Source: Pelomonas sp965229315 (GTDB lineage Bacteria > Pseudomonadota > Gammaproteobacteria > Burkholderiales > Burkholderiaceae_C). Taken from it: 64,000 nt of DNA. Within the stretch, counting starts at the first letter, position 1; each line of letters opens with the position of its first letter. Of the stretch, positions 1-10,228 are shown piece by piece. The translations under genes were made by a program, and so were the position numbers. The notes under the pieces were generated by a model. That model was not told where the DNA came from and searched no databases. It saw nothing but the letters and a program-made list of their open reading frames with translations. The stretch spans positions 248,001-312,000 of the forward strand of contig NZ_CBDDJA010000002.1 in the NCBI RefSeq assembly GCF_965229315.1. The letters run 5' to 3'.

Positions 1-311
1 AACTTGTCGCCTTCGGTTTTCGTGGTGGTACCCCTGTATGTATATTCAGCGCCGTCCGGTAGAGCAATGGTGGCGATGTTGCCGCCTAGGGCCCGCCGAT
101 TTATCTTCACTATCTGAACGCTTTTGTAAAGAGACGAGCTCTTTCGCATGGCGCTCAAGTGCGCATTCTCTGCTGTTGTTAATAGAGATGCTTCACTAGC
201 TAGCGGAATGAAGTCGGACTTTGTAAAGAGTTGGATGCCCTGCCCCGCACTGGAAATGTCAATGAACATCCCAGTCAGGGCGGCTAAAATAAAAAAATAT
301 CGATATTTCAT
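1..311 (-). CDS. Secreted protein, N-terminal part only (possible metalloprotease propeptide)
   Basis: The frame is open from the left window edge to an ATG at 311, so only about 103 N-terminal residues are visible. The first ~24 residues (MKYRYFFILAALTG...) form a signal peptide ending near SSAG. An in-frame ATG lies four codons upstream at 323, but GAGGG sits 5 nt before the 311 start, which I prefer. The visible mature part (LPDGAEYTY, TKTEGDK) resembles the propeptide of secreted zinc metalloproteases such as the peptidyl-Asp type, but no catalytic motif is in view. Base composition is clearly lower in GC than the core genes, and it shares the integrated segment with the integrase. The function is a guess; the existence of the gene is fairly secure. 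Confidence 0.55.
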   Translation of the reverse strand, partial: MKYRYFFILAALTGMFIDISSAGQGIQLFTKSDFIPLASEASLLTTAENAHLSAMRKSSSLYKSVQIVKINRRALGGNIATIALPDGAEYTYRGTTTKTEGDK

Positions 312-498
312 CGATGCCCTCATGGTGATCCAAGAAGAACGTGAAGGATGCCGCATAGATCTAACGGTTGCTTCAGTGCGATCAACAGGATTTGCCAACC
401 CATGTCCTTTCGCTTATCTGTTCAAGCATTTGATACTACGCTATCGTATAATGTCGGTGGATCCAAATAATTGGCGTATAAATGGGCCTTGCGATTAA

Positions 499-834
499 TT
501 AATAACTGACGCTGTATATATCCTCGCCATCGCTCCATCGAGTGCAAGTATTTGTGCCTGTTATCACAATCGTGGCGCCTGTGGCTCGCGCAGACAGCAG
601 CATAGCCAATTGCTGTTTGCCGCTATTTGAATTTTCGTCTTTGATAAACCAGTACGAGATCGTGGCACATCCCGGTCGCCCGGACGGAGAGCCGCTCAAA
701 TACACCACAATCAACCCATCGTTTCGAATGGTGATGTTAGTCACCACGCCAGACTGGGAGCCAGCAACTGCTGCTGGCGAGCCAAACGAAAAGGTCGCAG
801 CAAGAATTGCTGAAATTAGTAGTCTGCTCTTCAT
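499..834 (-). CDS. Small secreted protein of unknown function
   Basis: 111 residues. The first ~24 (MKSRLLISAILAATFSFG...) are a signal peptide with an Ala-rich cleavage region, so the product is exported. AGGAG lies 10 nt before the ATG at 834; a longer start at 855 would put that Shine-Dalgarno inside the gene. The mature part has two cysteines (in GRPGCATISYW and TNTCTRW), which could form a disulfide, and alternating beta-strand-like segments. I do not recognise a named domain. It is low in GC like its left neighbour and lies in the integrated segment, so it is probably a cargo gene. Confidence 0.6.
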   Translation of the reverse strand: MKSRLLISAILAATFSFGSPAAVAGSQSGVVTNITIRNDGLIVVYLSGSPSGRPGCATISYWFIKDENSNSGKQQLAMLLSARATGATIVITGTNTCTRWSDGEDIYSVSY

Positions 835-1047
835 CAATTTATCGCTCCTAAGCAAGTGGTGTATGGCAATTCAACGTGCATGAAGGACTGTGCGCTGAAC
901 TAGGCCAAGTTTGTATCATCAGAGCTGATGTAAACGCGGTGCAAATTCACAAGGCGTAGGCCTACTGCCGGTAGAAATCTCCTGAGTCGCCCCAAAGACT
1001 TGCGAGCTGCCCCCCGGGATGCTCCATGATCACAGGGGCTGCCGATG

Positions 1048-2229
1048 TCAGCCTAATTTGGTGGCCAACTTCGCCGCCTCTACGTGGGTGTATCGCTTCA
1101 GCATCTGCATGGACTTGTGCCCCGTCATCGATGCAGCCTCGAACGGGTTGAGGCCCTTCTCGAAGAGTCGACTCGTACCCTCGTGGCGGGTGGTGTGGAA
1201 GGGGAGGTCAGCCAGCACCGCTGGATCTCGTTCGGTACCAGCTGCCTCACAGTCGGACAGGTAGAGCGCGCGGGCGCGCTCTAGGCACCTCGTCCAGGCC
1301 TTCTCAAACGAGTCCGACCGTGACCACTGGAAGACGCGACCCTCCTTCCGCATGCGGATCAGCGCGAGAGCTTGTGGTGCCTTTGACGGCGCCTTGGACG
1401 GCTTGCGTTCATCGGCTTGGTTCACGACCTGGAGCGGTGCACTGGCTGCCTTCAGCTCTTTGAGAACCGCCATCGCTGCGGTCGACAGTGCGACAGTCCG
1501 AGACTCGCCGTTCTTGGTTTTAGTGAGGTGCGCGGTGCGCTTTTGAAGATCAATGGTCGCCCAGCGTAGCGAGAGCAGCTCTCCCAGTCGCATCGTTGTT
1601 TCGATGGCCAGGCTGATGATCTCCTTCATGCCCAGGCTGGCGGCGCCCGCCTTTTGCAAGTAGTTCAGCTCGACGGGTGTGATGCGACGCTCACGGGCTT
1701 TGGCGCGGACCGGTTTGCGAGTTGCGCGCACAGGGTTCTCGGTCAAGGGGATCGACCACTCGCCCCTCGCGTGCTCGAAGATCGCGCTGAGGGTGTTCAG
1801 CTCATGAATGACAGTCTGCGCCGACACCTTGCGCCCCGTCTCGGCCTTCGCGGCTTGAGCGGATTTGCCCGGCACCTTTGCTGGCTCCTTCGCACGACGA
1901 TCGCGGAAGGCGGCCACGTGAGACGCCTGGATGGTTCCGATGGGCCGGCGCAGCTCTGGCGCAGCCATCAGGGTCTTGATCCGGTATTCCTCGGACTTCG
2001 CTGAACGCTTCGAAGGGGTGACTTCTTCCAGATAGCGCTTGGCGACCTCGGCGAAAGGCTTCTCGGCCGCGCTGGTGTCGCGCCACTGTCCGCGGGTGAT
2101 GGACAGCTCGGTTTCCTGGGCCCAGGTAACGGCGTCCGCCTTCGACATGAAGGTCCGCGACTGCTCGATCCCGTCGCGCCTCACGCGCGCCCGCCACTGC
2201 AGTTCCCCCCGCTTTTCGATGCGCGCCAT
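1048..2229 (-). CDS. Tyrosine recombinase / phage-type integrase
   Basis: 393 residues from the ATG at 2229, which has GAGGG 6 nt upstream; an upstream in-frame start at 2268 lacks one. It has an N-terminal DNA-binding region, a SAM-like core-binding domain (roughly residues 55-160) and a C-terminal catalytic domain. The full catalytic set is present: Arg ~214 in MRLGELLSLRW, Lys ~239, His ~345 and Arg ~348 (HTTRHEG), His ~371 (TGHKS) and nucleophile Tyr ~380 (KRYTH). It should catalyse site-specific integration and excision of the element. The gene is read away from the tRNA-Thr fragment about 100 bp upstream of its start, the usual layout for tRNA-targeting integrases. It appears intact. 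Confidence 0.93.
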   Translation of the reverse strand: MARIEKRGELQWRARVRRDGIEQSRTFMSKADAVTWAQETELSITRGQWRDTSAAEKPFAEVAKRYLEEVTPSKRSAKSEEYRIKTLMAAPELRRPIGTIQASHVAAFRDRRAKEPAKVPGKSAQAAKAETGRKVSAQTVIHELNTLSAIFEHARGEWSIPLTENPVRATRKPVRAKARERRITPVELNYLQKAGAASLGMKEIISLAIETTMRLGELLSLRWATIDLQKRTAHLTKTKNGESRTVALSTAAMAVLKELKAASAPLQVVNQADERKPSKAPSKAPQALALIRMRKEGRVFQWSRSDSFEKAWTRCLERARALYLSDCEAAGTERDPAVLADLPFHTTRHEGTSRLFEKGLNPFEAASMTGHKSMQMLKRYTHVEAAKLATKLG

Positions 2230-2328
2230 TTCATTCCCTCTTAGTCTTGTGGCCCAAATTTGGCCCAAGAATACAGGGTGAGGCAGTGAATGCCAATGTT
2301 GATCGATGTTCTATCGCGACGCCCTAGA

Positions 2329-2376
2329 CGCCTTGTAAGCGGTAGGTCATCAGTTCGAATCCGATAGCCGGCACCA
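2329..2376 (+). other. Attachment site: 3' fragment of tRNA-Thr(UGU)
   Basis: The sequence runs from the anticodon arm (loop CTTGTAA, anticodon TGT at 2334-2336) through a proper T arm (GTTCGAATCC) to the 3' acceptor strand and encoded CCA. There is no tRNA 5' half: upstream sequence does not fold into a D arm or acceptor, and the anticodon stem loses pairing just 5' of ACGC. This is what a duplicated tRNA 3' end looks like after integration of a mobile element. The intact tRNA-Thr should lie at the other element boundary, outside the window to the left. Confidence 0.8.
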
Positions 2377-2385
2377 AACCCACCG

Positions 2386-2414
2386 AACCCCACTGCCTCA
2401 CGGCGCTGGGGTTT
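2386..2414. terminator. Hairpin between the att site and dciA
   Basis: A 7-bp inverted repeat (AACCCCA / TGGGGTT) lies 3' of the tRNA fragment and just past the dciA stop codon. It could terminate either tRNA transcription from the left or dciA from the right. The loop is long (14 nt) and the U tract short, so strength is uncertain. Confidence 0.4.
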
Positions 2415-2416
2415 CG

Positions 2417-2755
2417 TCATTTCTGTGCCAGCTTGATGCGGATGCGGCCGGGCAGGCCGGCCTGGGCCAGCAGGGCTTCCAGCCGAGGCAGCAACTGGCG
2501 CAGCTTGGCCGCGACGGCCGCATTGGCGACCAGCAGGCTCCAGCCGTCCTCGTCCAGCGGCCCGGGTTGCACGCTGGCCGCCAGCCCGCCGGGCAGTGCC
2601 GGGCCGATGATGCGCAACCGTCGCCGCGAGGCCTCCAGCCGCGCGCTGAGCTGGCTCAGCCCCGCGTGGGCACTCAAGGCCTGCGCCACCGGCGTCGGCG
2701 ACGGGATGCTGACGCGCGTGCCCTTGGGAGCGAGGTAGCGGGGGGCGGACGACAT
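2417..2755 (-). CDS. dciA: DciA-like DUF721 protein
   Basis: 112 residues. The C-terminal two thirds fit the DUF721/DciA fold: a DEDGWSLLVANAAVAAKLRQ segment followed by a Leu-rich helix (LLPRLEALL) and a short basic strand (RIRIKL). In bacteria lacking DnaC/DnaI, DciA helps load the replicative helicase DnaB. The position is also typical, since DUF721 genes often lie divergent from secA in Betaproteobacteria. The family assignment rests on this pattern and context; individual residues are weakly conserved. Confidence 0.75.
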   Translation of the reverse strand: MSSAPRYLAPKGTRVSIPSPTPVAQALSAHAGLSQLSARLEASRRRLRIIGPALPGGLAASVQPGPLDEDGWSLLVANAAVAAKLRQLLPRLEALLAQAGLPGRIRIKLAQK

Positions 2756-2949
2756 CGGCGCAGTGTAGTCAGCGTCCCTGCCCGCCCGCGGCGTCGCTGC
2801 GGCCTGTGCACCGGGCCGCTGCTAAACTGCGCCGTTTTGCGCGGCCATGCAAGTCCGTCTTGCAATGCCTTGCCGCGCCCCAAGATTCGCGCCTCTCACC
2901 GGGCGGGCCGGCCCCGCCGGGTGTCGCCAGCTCCTCATCCTTTCGCAGC

Positions 2950-5694
<2,745 letters not shown>

Positions 5695-5715
5695 TTTCAG
5701 CGGCGTGAATCCGTC

Positions 5716-5742
5716 ACGGGCCGGCTCTGCCGGCCCGTTTTC
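5716..5742 (+). terminator. Rho-independent terminator of secA
   Basis: A 9-bp perfect GC-rich stem (ACGGGCCGG / CCGGCCCGT) with loop CTCTG is followed directly by TTT-TC. It lies 21 bp after the secA stop. Confidence 0.9.
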
Positions 5743-5921
5743 ATTGGTGGGCCGGCCTCGCCCACCCCACCCATACGGGGGGAAAACCGTGCGTTTGAGC
5801 ACATCGCGAGCCCTGCGCCACGCGCATGGGGGGTGCCCCGGCTGGAGTCGCCCCCCTAGAGTGCAGTTCATGCCCCGGCTCAATCCCGGGTAGACCCTGA
5901 TAGAGAACCTGAAAGCGCGTC

Positions 5922-6476
5922 ATGAAAACGTTGTCTGCAACCCTCGCCGCCCTGAGCCTGGCCGTCGCCGCCGGTTCCGCCATGGCCGCGCCTGTGGCCC
6001 TCAGCTTCCAGCAGACCGATGCAGACGGCTACGCCGCAGACCTGTTCTCCGGCGCGCCAGGCGAGTTCAGCGACATCCACAACTTCGTGCTGAGTGGCAA
6101 CGTCTGGCTGTCCGGCGAGATCAAGGCCGTCATCGTCGACGCCGGCCCGGAGGCGACCACGCCCTACCTGGACATCCAGCAGGCCTACCTGAAGTCGGTG
6201 ACCAGCGGCCAGCGCATCGACCTCGTGCAGACCGTCGGCTTCGACTGGGCGCACGGCTTCAGCGGTACTGAGGTCTGGACACTGTCGCCCGTGCTGCTGA
6301 CCGCAGGCGAATGGACGCTCTATGTGTCCGGCGTCGGCATCAACGACAAGGGCGCCGACGGCTATGACGCCACCTTCAATACTGTCGCCGGTGAGCTGCC
6401 TGAGCCGGCCGCGCTGGCCTTGGTGGCCACGGCGCTGGCCGCACTGGCCCTGAGCCGCCGCCGCCGTGGTGCCTGA
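5922..6476 (+). CDS. PEP-CTERM exported protein (FxDxF-like)
   Basis: 184 residues with a signal peptide (MKTLSATLAALSLAVAAG... cut near AMAA). The C-terminus has the full PEP-CTERM sorting signal: LPEPAALALV, a short hydrophobic segment, then RRRRGA. Such signals are recognised by an exosortase and direct proteins to the cell surface or biofilm matrix. The mature domain, with FSDIHNF near residue 48, resembles the FxDxF PEP-CTERM group. No exosortase is in the window, so it must be encoded elsewhere. It is followed by a second PEP-CTERM gene 40 bp downstream, so the two may be co-transcribed. Confidence 0.85.
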   Translation: MKTLSATLAALSLAVAAGSAMAAPVALSFQQTDADGYAADLFSGAPGEFSDIHNFVLSGNVWLSGEIKAVIVDAGPEATTPYLDIQQAYLKSVTSGQRIDLVQTVGFDWAHGFSGTEVWTLSPVLLTAGEWTLYVSGVGINDKGADGYDATFNTVAGELPEPAALALVATALAALALSRRRRGA

Positions 6477-6516
6477 ACCGCGCCGCCCCTTTGACCGCCT
6501 GAACTTCCACACGGCC

Positions 6517-7194
6517 ATGACCAAGCAACTCATCCTCCTCGCACTTGCCGCCGCCGCCAGCTTCACTGCCGCCGCAGCCGACGTCAGCATCACCTACACG
6601 GGCAAGGACACGAGCTCGCCGGTGATCCGCACGTCCCTGACCGGCCAGATCGCCGCCGGCGTGCTGAACTACGTGGACTCGACGTCGGGCAACAGCTTCC
6701 TGGCCTACTGCATCGAGCCGGCCCAGCCCAACGCGCCGACCACCTTCGGTGCGCAGACCTACAGCGTCGGCAGCTTCACCGGCACGCAGGCCGCGCTGCT
6801 GCAGGCGCTGTACTCCAGCACCTTCGCCTCGGTGCAGTCCACCACCGAGCAGGCCGCGTTCCAGCTGGCGGTCTGGGAGCTCACCAACGAGACGTCGACC
6901 GCGTTGAGCGTGACGCAGAACGCGGGCAGCTTCTACATGCGTGCCGCCAACAACACCCAGGCCTCTGTGCAGACCGCAGCCTCGCTGGAAAGCCTCGCCA
7001 ACGGCTACCTGGCCGCCGCCCAGAGCTACCAGGGCGAGTCGTTCTACACGTTGACCAAGCTCACCAACGCGAGCTACCAGGACCTCATCGTCGCCACGTC
7101 CATCAACGCCGTGCCCGAACCCGAGACCTACGCCATGCTGCTGGCGGGCCTGGGCATCGTCGGCCTGGTGGCACGCCGCCGCCTGCCGCGCTGA
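6517..7194 (+). CDS. PEP-CTERM exported protein
   Basis: 225 residues from ATG 6517, where the signal peptide MTKQLILLALAAAASF begins; an earlier in-frame GTG overlaps the previous gene. The mature part has a segment typical of a PEP-CTERM family with a thioester-like or Cys-adjacent region (FLAYCIEP, then AFQLAVWELTNE), also seen in surface proteins with a Cys-Gln thioester fold. The C-terminus is VPEPETYAMLLAGLG...ARRRLPR, a complete exosortase signal. A terminator follows within 35 bp. The function is likely surface or matrix related. Confidence 0.85.
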   Translation: MTKQLILLALAAAASFTAAAADVSITYTGKDTSSPVIRTSLTGQIAAGVLNYVDSTSGNSFLAYCIEPAQPNAPTTFGAQTYSVGSFTGTQAALLQALYSSTFASVQSTTEQAAFQLAVWELTNETSTALSVTQNAGSFYMRAANNTQASVQTAASLESLANGYLAAAQSYQGESFYTLTKLTNASYQDLIVATSINAVPEPETYAMLLAGLGIVGLVARRRLPR

Positions 7195-7225
7195 TTCACT
7201 GCGACGCGGTCACGCGTCCACTGGG

Positions 7226-7246
7226 AGGCTCCTTCGGGAGCCTTTT
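7226..7246 (+). terminator. Terminator after the PEP-CTERM pair
   Basis: Stem AGGCTCC / GGAGCCT with a stable TTCG tetraloop, followed by TTT. It lies 31 bp after the stop of the 6517 gene and upstream of arsR. Confidence 0.85.
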
Positions 7247-7337
7247 CCATTTGCGCTTCGCGCAAGCCGCCGACTGCCTCGTCGCGTGGCGGTCCGACTT
7301 GCGGTGCGGCGCCAATGCGCACTTGCTTCCAGATTGA

Positions 7338-7357
7338 ATTTCCATAAAAATGGAAAT
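7338..7357 (+). promoter_or_regulatory. Probable ArsR operator palindrome
   Basis: A perfect 8-bp inverted repeat, ATTTCCAT-AAAA-ATGGAAAT, ends on the base before the arsR ATG. Its position and symmetry fit an autoregulatory ArsR site that blocks both promoter and ribosome access. TTGCTT at 7323-7328 with TAAAAA at 7345-7350 (16-bp spacer) is a possible promoter, which would make the arsR transcript almost leaderless. Confidence 0.65.
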
Positions 7358-7678
7358 ATGGAAGAGTCGGAAGTCATCAAAGGCCTGGCGGCCTTGGCGC
7401 AACCGCTGCGGCTGCAGGTGTTCCGCGCGCTGGTGGTCGTCGGCGAGGCGGGGTTGACGCCCGGCGCCATCCAGGAGGCCCTGGGGGTGGCGCCCGCGAC
7501 CTTGTCCTTCCACCTGAAGGAACTCGTCAGCGCCGGCCTGGTCACCCAGCAACGTGTCAGCCGCAACCTGATCTACCGCGCCAACTACGCGTGCATGGAT
7601 GATCTGCTCGGCTATCTCACCGACAACTGCTGCCAGGGTGCCGCCTGCGCGGTGCAACCCGGCGGTGCCTGCTGCTGA
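7358..7678 (+). CDS. arsR: Arsenite-responsive repressor ArsR
   Basis: 106 residues with a winged helix-turn-helix of the ArsR/SmtB family (recognition helix region VAPATLSFHLKELVSAGLV). It lacks the ELCVCDL metal site of E. coli ArsR. Instead it has C-terminal cysteines at 91, 92 and 97 and a final vicinal pair at 105-106, matching the Acidithiobacillus ArsR type in which As(III) binds C-terminal vicinal cysteines. Start 7358 immediately follows the palindrome. It heads the ars operon and should derepress it on As(III) binding. Neighbours arsC, acr3 and arsH confirm the role. Confidence 0.93.
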   Translation: MEESEVIKGLAALAQPLRLQVFRALVVVGEAGLTPGAIQEALGVAPATLSFHLKELVSAGLVTQQRVSRNLIYRANYACMDDLLGYLTDNCCQGAACAVQPGGACC

Positions 7679-7689
7679 GCCGGTTGACC

Positions 7690-7806
7690 ATGCCCGACAA
7701 GACCTTCGGCGTTCGATCGGACGGCCGACGCAGCCCGTCGCGGCTTAGGTGCGGCGTTCATTCAACCCGGGGCCGGGCAGATCAGCGCCCGCGGAGCTTC
7801 CCATGA
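7690..7806 (+). pseudogene. Possible remnant of a second arsC gene
   Basis: The 124-bp gap between arsR and arsC holds a 38-codon frame beginning MPDKTFGV, close to the N-terminus of the other common LMW-phosphatase ArsC type (usually M-DKTYNVLFLC). It then runs into sequence with no CX5R active site. Its stop overlaps the arsC start (ATGA). Related operons often carry two arsC genes in tandem, so this may be a deletion scar. It could also be chance. Confidence 0.25.
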
Positions 7807-8315
7807 CCACCCACGTCCTCATCCTCTGCACGCACAACGCCGCCCGCAGCATCCTCGCCGAGGGCATGCTCAACCACTGGGCGGAAAGGCTCGGCAGGGA
7901 TGTGCGAGCCCACAGTGCGGGCAGTGCCCCCAGCGGTCGCGTCAACCCCTTCGCCCTCGAAGCGCTGCAGGCCGCTGGTGTCGACACGGCCCCTTGCCGC
8001 AGCAAGAGCTGGGACGAGTTCAGCCAGCGCGACGCACCGCCGCTGGCCCTCGTCATCACCGTCTGCGACAGCGCGGCGGCCGAGCAATGCCCGGTGTTCT
8101 TCGGCGCGAATGGCGATGGGAGCCAGCCGGTCAAGGTGCACTGGGGCTACCCGGACCCGTCCCACGCCGAGGGCGGCGATGACGGCAAGCGACGCGCTTT
8201 CGAACTGACCCGCCAGGCCCTCGGCTACCGCATGCTTCAGCTGGCGCAACTGCCGTTTGACACGCTGGACCGCCAGGCGCTGCAGGCGGCGCTGAGCCAC
8301 ATCGGCCACAGCTGA
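7803..8315 (+). CDS. arsC: Arsenate reductase ArsC (LMW phosphatase family)
   Basis: 170 residues. It reduces arsenate to arsenite in the cytoplasm so that the exporter can remove it. The P-loop CTHNAARS gives nucleophile Cys 9 and Arg 15 (CX5R). Two further cysteines at 88 and 96 (TVCDSAAAEQCP) match the relay pair of thioredoxin-coupled ArsC enzymes, and the aspartate in YPDPSH is the family general acid. It sits between arsR and the exporter gene acr3, 10 bp upstream of the latter. The start is ATG 7803, preceded by GGAG. Confidence 0.93.
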   Translation: MTTHVLILCTHNAARSILAEGMLNHWAERLGRDVRAHSAGSAPSGRVNPFALEALQAAGVDTAPCRSKSWDEFSQRDAPPLALVITVCDSAAAEQCPVFFGANGDGSQPVKVHWGYPDPSHAEGGDDGKRRAFELTRQALGYRMLQLAQLPFDTLDRQALQAALSHIGHS

Positions 8316-8325
8316 GGCGACGCCC

Positions 8326-9417
8326 ATGAACACCGCTGCCTTGCCTGCATCGCCCCCCGCGCCGCTGCCGATGAACGTCTTCGAGCGCTACCTGACCGTC
8401 TGGGTCTTCCTCTGCATCGTCGTCGGCATCGCCCTCGGCCAGCGCTTTCCCGGGCCGTTCCAGGCCGTCGGGCGCATGGAAGTCGCCCAGGTCAACCTGC
8501 CTGTCGGCCTGCTGATCTGGGTGATGGTCATCCCGATGCTGCTGAAGGTCGACTTCAGCGCGCTGCACCAGGTTGGGCGGCATTGGCGCGGCATTGGTGT
8601 CACGCTGTTCGTCAACTGGGCCGTCAAGCCGTTCTCGATGGCATTCCTCGGCTGGTTTTTCATCCGCCAGGTGTTTGCGCCGCATCTCCCGGCCGGCCAA
8701 CTGGACAGCTATGTGGCCGGCCTGATCCTGTTGGCCGCCGCGCCGTGCACGGCGATGGTCTTCGTGTGGAGCCGGCTGACCCACGGCGACCCGCTGTTCA
8801 CGCTCAGCCAGGTGGCGCTGAACGACGCCATCATGGTCTTTGCATTCGCACCCATCGTGGCACTGCTGCTGGGCCTGTCGTCGATCAGCGTGCCGTGGGA
8901 CACGCTGCTGGCCTCGGTCGTGCTCTACATCGTGATCCCGGTCGTCATCGCCCAAGTCTGGCGCCGGGCCTTGCTGGCCAAGGGGCCGGCGGCATTCGGC
9001 GCGGCGCTGCAGCGGATCGAGCCTTTGTCGATGGCAGCGCTGCTGGCCACGCTGGTGCTGCTGTTCGCGTTCCAGGGGACGGCCATCCTGCAGCAGCCGC
9101 TCGTCATCGCGATGCTGGCCGTGCCCATCCTCATCCAGGTGGTCTTCAACTCGGCCCTGGCCTACTGGCTCAATCGCAAGCTGGGCGAGGCTCACAGCGT
9201 CGCTGGGCCGTCCGCACTGATCGGTGCCAGCAACTTCTTCGAGCTGGCCGTGGCTGCGGCCATCAGCCTGTTCGGGTTTGAATCCGGCGCTGCATTGGCA
9301 ACCGTGGTCGGCGTGTTGATCGAAGTGCCCGTGATGCTGCTGGTCGTTCGCGTCGTGAACCAAAGCAAGGGGTGGTACGGGCGCGAAGCGCAAGCCGCCG
9401 CGGCCCGCCATGTCTGA
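8326..9417 (+). CDS. acr3: Arsenite efflux transporter ACR3
   Basis: 363 residues with about ten hydrophobic membrane spans. It belongs to the ACR3 (BART) family of As(III)/H+ antiporters, not the unrelated ArsB of E. coli. The conserved cysteine lies in AAAPCTAMVFVWS in the fourth span, and the GASNFFELAVAAAISLFG segment is a hallmark. It exports the arsenite made by ArsC. Its 3' end overlaps arsH by 8 bp, implying translational coupling. The N-terminal 15 residues before MNVFERYL are Pro/Ala rich; the internal Met is an alternative start. Confidence 0.94.
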   Translation: MNTAALPASPPAPLPMNVFERYLTVWVFLCIVVGIALGQRFPGPFQAVGRMEVAQVNLPVGLLIWVMVIPMLLKVDFSALHQVGRHWRGIGVTLFVNWAVKPFSMAFLGWFFIRQVFAPHLPAGQLDSYVAGLILLAAAPCTAMVFVWSRLTHGDPLFTLSQVALNDAIMVFAFAPIVALLLGLSSISVPWDTLLASVVLYIVIPVVIAQVWRRALLAKGPAAFGAALQRIEPLSMAALLATLVLLFAFQGTAILQQPLVIAMLAVPILIQVVFNSALAYWLNRKLGEAHSVAGPSALIGASNFFELAVAAAISLFGFESGAALATVVGVLIEVPVMLLVVRVVNQSKGWYGREAQAAAARHV

Positions 9418-10177
9418 ATTGCTGTTCCCCGGCGCGACGTTCCCGGCGCTGCGCGCCGACCTCTTCGACGTGCCGGCACAACGTCAGCTGGCGGTGCCCA
9501 GGCCTTCATCACACCCGCCGCGCATCCTGATGCTGTACGGCTCGCTGCGCGAGCGCTCCTACAGCCGGCTGCTGACCTTCGAGGCCGCCCGCCTGCTGGA
9601 GGCCATGGGCGCGGAGGTGCGCATCTTCAACCCGAGCGGCCTGCCGCTGCCGGACGATGCACCGGAGACCCATGCCAAGGTGCAGGCGCTGCGCGAACTG
9701 GTCGTCTGGTCCGAAGGCATGGTGTGGACGTCGCCGGAGCGCCATGGCGCCATGACCGGCATCATGAAGGCGCAGATCGACTGGATTCCGCTGTCGTCCG
9801 GCGCCGTGCGCCCGACCCAGGGCAAGACGCTGGCCGTCATGCAGGTGTCCGGTGGCTCCCAGTCCTTCAACGCGGTCAACCAGATGCGCGTGCTGGGGCG
9901 CTGGATGCGCATGCTGACCATCCCCAACCAGTCGTCCGTCGCCAAGGCCTTTGCCGAGTTCACCGACGAGGGGCGCATGAAGCCGTCCGCGTTCTACGAC
10001 CGCGTGGTCGACGTCATGGAGGAACTGGTCAAGTTCACGCTATTGACGCGTGACGTGGCCCCCTACCTGCTGGATCGCTACAGCGAGCGCAAGGAAAGCG
10101 CGGACGAGTTGTCCCGGCGCGTCAATCTCGTCGCCGCGGCCGGCAGCACCGCGGTGAGTGACGCGCCCGGCACCTGA
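9410..10177 (+). CDS. arsH: ArsH NADPH-dependent FMN reductase
   Basis: 255 residues, flavodoxin-like. The FMN phosphate loop is YGSLRERSYSR (residues ~44-54) and the family-specific WTSPERHGAMTGIMKAQIDW follows. ArsH enzymes oxidise trivalent organoarsenicals with NADPH/FMN and protect against them, complementing ArsC/ACR3. It overlaps acr3 by 8 bp and is the last gene of the operon. There is no obvious hairpin before argJ 51 bp downstream. Confidence 0.93.
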   Translation: MSELLFPGATFPALRADLFDVPAQRQLAVPRPSSHPPRILMLYGSLRERSYSRLLTFEAARLLEAMGAEVRIFNPSGLPLPDDAPETHAKVQALRELVVWSEGMVWTSPERHGAMTGIMKAQIDWIPLSSGAVRPTQGKTLAVMQVSGGSQSFNAVNQMRVLGRWMRMLTIPNQSSVAKAFAEFTDEGRMKPSAFYDRVVDVMEELVKFTLLTRDVAPYLLDRYSERKESADELSRRVNLVAAAGSTAVSDAPGT

Positions 10178-10228
10178 GGCGCTTGGGGTTCCTACAATCC
10201 GCGCGTTTTCCCTCAACCGCCGAGCGAC

